Positions 33,252-35,214 of a stretch of 35,214 nt of DNA are shown piece after piece. Each line of letters opens with the position of its first letter. The stretch's first letter is position 1. Under the pieces are notes generated by a model. The model did no database searches. It was not told the DNA's origin and saw only the letters and a program-made list of their open reading frames with translations. The translations under genes and the position numbers were made by a program. The stretch is from NCBI GenBank assembly GCA_947481685.1, contig CANKHA010000026.1:1-35214 (forward strand). Reading direction: 5' to 3'. The stretch is from Bradyrhizobiaceae bacterium. Its GTDB lineage: Bacteria > Pseudomonadota > Alphaproteobacteria > Rhizobiales > Xanthobacteraceae.

Positions 33252-33581
33252 AAACCCCCCGGTTTTCGCGGCTAAGTGTCCTAGCAGCAGCCAGGGGCCT
33301 GCCATGGATGGAATTAATAAGGCGCTAGTAAGGGTGAGCGCGCAATCATTTACGCTGTCCAGCCCGAAATTCAATGACCGCCTTCAGCAGCGGGGATTCG
33401 CTTGCATTGAAACGTAGCGCGGAGCTAGCGCGTAAGACTCTGCACTTTTGAGACTCGGATGGAACAGGGACTCTCGGCCTCCCTACCAGCTGGTGAACGG
33501 ACCGACTCACCCAAGTTGTTGCGAAACGCAAATCGACGTGACTATTAGGTGGCTCCCCCAACGCAACGAGGAGCGCGCCTG
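33252..33581. other. 330-bp region without a supported gene downstream of tRNA-Lys
   Basis: It contains the second direct-repeat copy (33271-33284) and a CCCCCCGGTTTT stretch near 33256 but no convincing terminator. A 71-codon minus-strand frame (33346-33561) has no recognisable product. Composition is less GC-rich than upstream. Nothing else is seen. Confidence 0.5.
33271..33284 (+). repeat. Direct repeat copy 2 flanking tRNA-Lys
   Basis: GCTAAGTGTCCTAG lies 20 bp after the tRNA CCA and matches 33133-33146 with one mismatch. The pair brackets the tRNA and could come from duplication, an insertion event or a shared processing or binding site. Confidence 0.6.
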
Positions 33582-33893
33582 ATGTCTTACGTTGTCAAAC
33601 TTGTCCTTGAGTCCAGCGTCGAGAAAATTGACTACAAGATTTTTAGAAACCTTTCGGACGCTGAAGACCGCTACTACAAAGCGCTATTCCATTTGGAACA
33701 AGGCACCCTAGCGGGCAAAGGCAAAGATACGGAAATAACTTACTGCGGCCTTTTTGAAACCGAGGCCCCCATACCGGTTGTGGCAAAGCGCATCGTGCAA
33801 TCGGGAGGCGGCAAACTTGTTAAATCCAACGAAAACCCAATTCCTGAAATTGAGGTATCGCTGGAAGAGCTTGAATCTCCTTGCGGGGGGTGA
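33582..33893 (+). CDS. Hypothetical protein
   Basis: A 103-aa acidic protein with no signal or membrane segment (MSYVVKLVLESSVEKIDYKI ... EAPIPVVAKRIVQSGGGKLV). Strand-helix-strand order suggests a small alpha/beta fold. GAGGAG lies about 10 nt before ATG 33582; the frame is open from 33549 but that start lacks a site. No family is recognised. Codon use is less GC-biased than in upstream genes, consistent with acquisition next to the tRNA. Confidence 0.6.
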   Translation: MSYVVKLVLESSVEKIDYKIFRNLSDAEDRYYKALFHLEQGTLAGKGKDTEITYCGLFETEAPIPVVAKRIVQSGGGKLVKSNENPIPEIEVSLEELESPCGG

Positions 33894-33972
33894 CTCGCTC
33901 CCATGCGGTGATAGTGCATTCACCTTGCGTATCCGAAGCAGTTCTTGATGCCGATCGCGACCTTCCATCATC

Positions 33973-34413
33973 TTACTTCACCGGTTTGTAACAGTATGAG
34001 ATGAATTCGTACTCGATCTCCGGCTCCGGAAGACTTTTGCGCATTTGAACCCTAGCCATAAATTCCGCTACAGCCTGCGAGCTTTCTTTCTTCAAGAATT
34101 CTTCGACGGCGGCCTTGAGTTCGGGGTTTTGATTCCAAGCTCGCCGGGCCTCCAAGGAGCCATGAGTTGCCACCTTTGATTCCCAAACAATTATCGCATC
34201 TTTGCAATCCTCTTCCGTCCTCACAACGTACCCACGTGCTCGCATGCAGACTTGTACTTTGTCACCGGTGAAATCCCCGCCGCCTGTACCATATTCCAAC
34301 TGACATTGAGCTAGAATCGCCCCATGGTCGGGCGACTCCTGGGAGCAACCGGCAGCAACAATGGCCAAGCAACCAGAGAGCACATTGCTGATTATCTTAT
34401 GTAGAACACGCAT
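33973..34413 (-). CDS. Hypothetical lipoprotein
   Basis: A 146-aa protein with lipoprotein signal MRVLHKIISNVLSGCLAIVA and Cys23 in AAGC. The mature part has four more cysteines (AQCQLEY, VQVCMRARGY, EDCKDAI, SYCYKP), suggesting two disulfides, and a helical centre (LEARRAWNQNPELKAAVEEF). GGAAG sits about 8 nt before the ATG. No family is recognised. It lies in the tRNA-proximal variable tail and is convergent with the preceding small gene. Confidence 0.65.
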   Translation of the reverse strand: MRVLHKIISNVLSGCLAIVAAGCSQESPDHGAILAQCQLEYGTGGGDFTGDKVQVCMRARGYVVRTEEDCKDAIIVWESKVATHGSLEARRAWNQNPELKAAVEEFLKKESSQAVAEFMARVQMRKSLPEPEIEYEFISYCYKPVK

Positions 34414-34478
34414 GATCTGGCTTCCGCAGGGTAACTAAATTATACTACTCCACGCGGGCCCGCCAAACGCAAGACTGA

Positions 34479-34874
34479 AAGCAGCGGTCAAACAGAGCAT
34501 TCGAGTTATATTTCGGGGAAGCTGATGCCAGCATCAATACGCCCGCCCAAACGGCTTGCAGTTTTCTTGGACGGATTAAGCGCCGCGATGAAAGTGCGCT
34601 AGCAACCTGGCTTTCCGATCCGAGTTCAGCACCACCCGGCGGCGAATCTCTAACCGTTTTGATGAAGCGTGTTGGTGAATGGCTCGATCTTCGCCAGCGC
34701 GATGCCGGTTTGACGATAGTAGTAACTCATCCAAACGTCATCCGCGCTGCTGTGGTCAATGCTATTGGGGCGCCTGCAGCGTCTTTCAATCATATTGGAA
34801 TTCCGCCGCTCTCAAGGATAACGTTCTCCGCATACAACGGCACATGGCGGGTCCTGATGGGCATCGGTAAATAG
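34479..34874 (+). pseudogene. Histidine phosphatase-family remnant (C-terminal part)
   Basis: The frame between a TGA at 34476 and a TAG at 34872 encodes, from about 34590, the C-terminal half of a broad-specificity histidine phosphatase: ESALATWLSDPSSAPPGGES, then VGEWLDLRQR, TIVVTHPNVIRAAVVNAIGA (second catalytic His region) and PPLSRITFSAYNGTWRVL. The N-terminal RHG motif is absent, no start codon occurs before 34659, and the segment TPAQTACSFLGRIKRRDE looks like a deletion joint. An ATG at 34659 could give 71 aa but without a full active site. It is read as a decayed gene. Confidence 0.7.
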
Positions 34875-34972
34875 AGCGTTTATGCTCTGGAGTCATGCAT
34901 CTGCATCAGCCGTACCAAGAAATTTTACGCTGGTGGATGCAGCGGGGATGCGAAGCGGACTTTCGAGGCCGT

Positions 34973-35214
34973 TCAAGCCGGAAACGCGAGAAAGCGTGAT
35001 ATGCGGGGTAGCAACCTTGCTGAGTTGAGGATGAAAGCCAACTCCGACGCTGTGTGAATAATAGCCGCCATCACTGGCCCCACGTAACCCATAAAAATAA
35101 AAGCAATACCAACCACATCGACTAGGACCGTACCGGTAAAATTAAACCAGATAATCCTACGAGCACGTCGGCTGAGCGCGACTGTTTCAACAAAACGCAC
35201 GAGGTCGTTTCCAA
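34973..35214 (-). CDS. P1B-type heavy-metal ATPase, C-terminal end (5' part outside window)
   Basis: The last 80 codons of a gene running into the window from its right edge. GNDLVRFVETVALSRRARRI fits the region after the hinge motif GDGxND of P-type ATPases, and NFTGTVLVDVVGIAFIFMGY with AAIIHTASELAFILNSARLL matches the final two membrane helices of metal-translocating P1B pumps. There is no metal-binding C-terminal tail. A GTG within the frame at 35200 is not the real start. Metal specificity cannot be read from this part, nor can it be told whether the upstream part is intact. Confidence 0.8.
   Translation of the reverse strand, partial: GNDLVRFVETVALSRRARRIIWFNFTGTVLVDVVGIAFIFMGYVGPVMAAIIHTASELAFILNSARLLPRISRFLAFPA

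Noticed and set aside
33346-33561. A 71-codon minus-strand frame after the tRNA
   Set aside because: No ribosome-binding site and no similarity I recognise; likely chance.

Overview
The window is GC-rich with tightly packed genes and looks like a chromosomal segment of an alphaproteobacterium of the Hyphomicrobiales, probably near Bradyrhizobium, Afipia, Pseudolabrys or Xanthobacteraceae. The reasons are an LpcC-type core mannosyltransferase, the style of the LptD and TctABC proteins, a TCATCCTGAGGAGC-type palindromic intergenic repeat that I associate with this group, and a CCA-encoding tRNA-Lys. The assignment is by recollection of families; no search was run.

Bases 1-8984 form an envelope locus. 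On the minus strand lie hldE (missing only its last codons at the window edge) and hldD. Divergent from them are waaF, a small lipoprotein, gmhA, gmhB, a Lys/Ala-rich exported protein and the outer-membrane LPS translocon gene lptD. Together gmhA, hldE, gmhB and hldD give the whole route from sedoheptulose 7-phosphate to ADP-L-glycero-beta-D-manno-heptose, which WaaF would use. GmhB lacks three of the four zinc ligands of the E. coli enzyme. More envelope genes follow at 11981-17126: galE, an lpcC-like mannosyltransferase, a lipoprotein and an MsbA-like ABC exporter.

Between and after these (8998-11975 and 14212-20077) lie accessory metabolic and regulatory genes: a tandem ABM-like protein, an M15-like protein and a PPOX-type flavoprotein divergent from a LysR regulator, a GNAT acetyltransferase, a NagK-like FAH hydrolase, a beta-class GST, a PaaG-like isomerase, and a ribosome hibernation factor fused to a cold-shock domain.

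Bases 20249-30570 hold the most unusual group. It has an EutA-type reactivase with no ethanolamine ammonia-lyase in the window, a small exported protein, two tandem bicupin paralogues, a tripartite tricarboxylate transporter (tctB-tctA-tctC), a perfectly duplicated two-domain VOC metalloprotein, and an amidohydrolase with a C-terminal beta-rich appendage. I read this as a possible uptake and catabolic system for an unidentified organic acid.

Bases 30728-32953 hold a two-gene membrane operon with FTR1-like ExxE motifs and a periplasmic beta-propeller protein. A tRNA-Lys(CUU) at 33176-33251, flanked by a short direct repeat, marks a change of character. The last 2 kb is less GC-rich and contains orphan small genes, a decayed histidine-phosphatase fragment and the C-terminal end of a P1B-type metal ATPase, as expected of a degraded island next to a tRNA.
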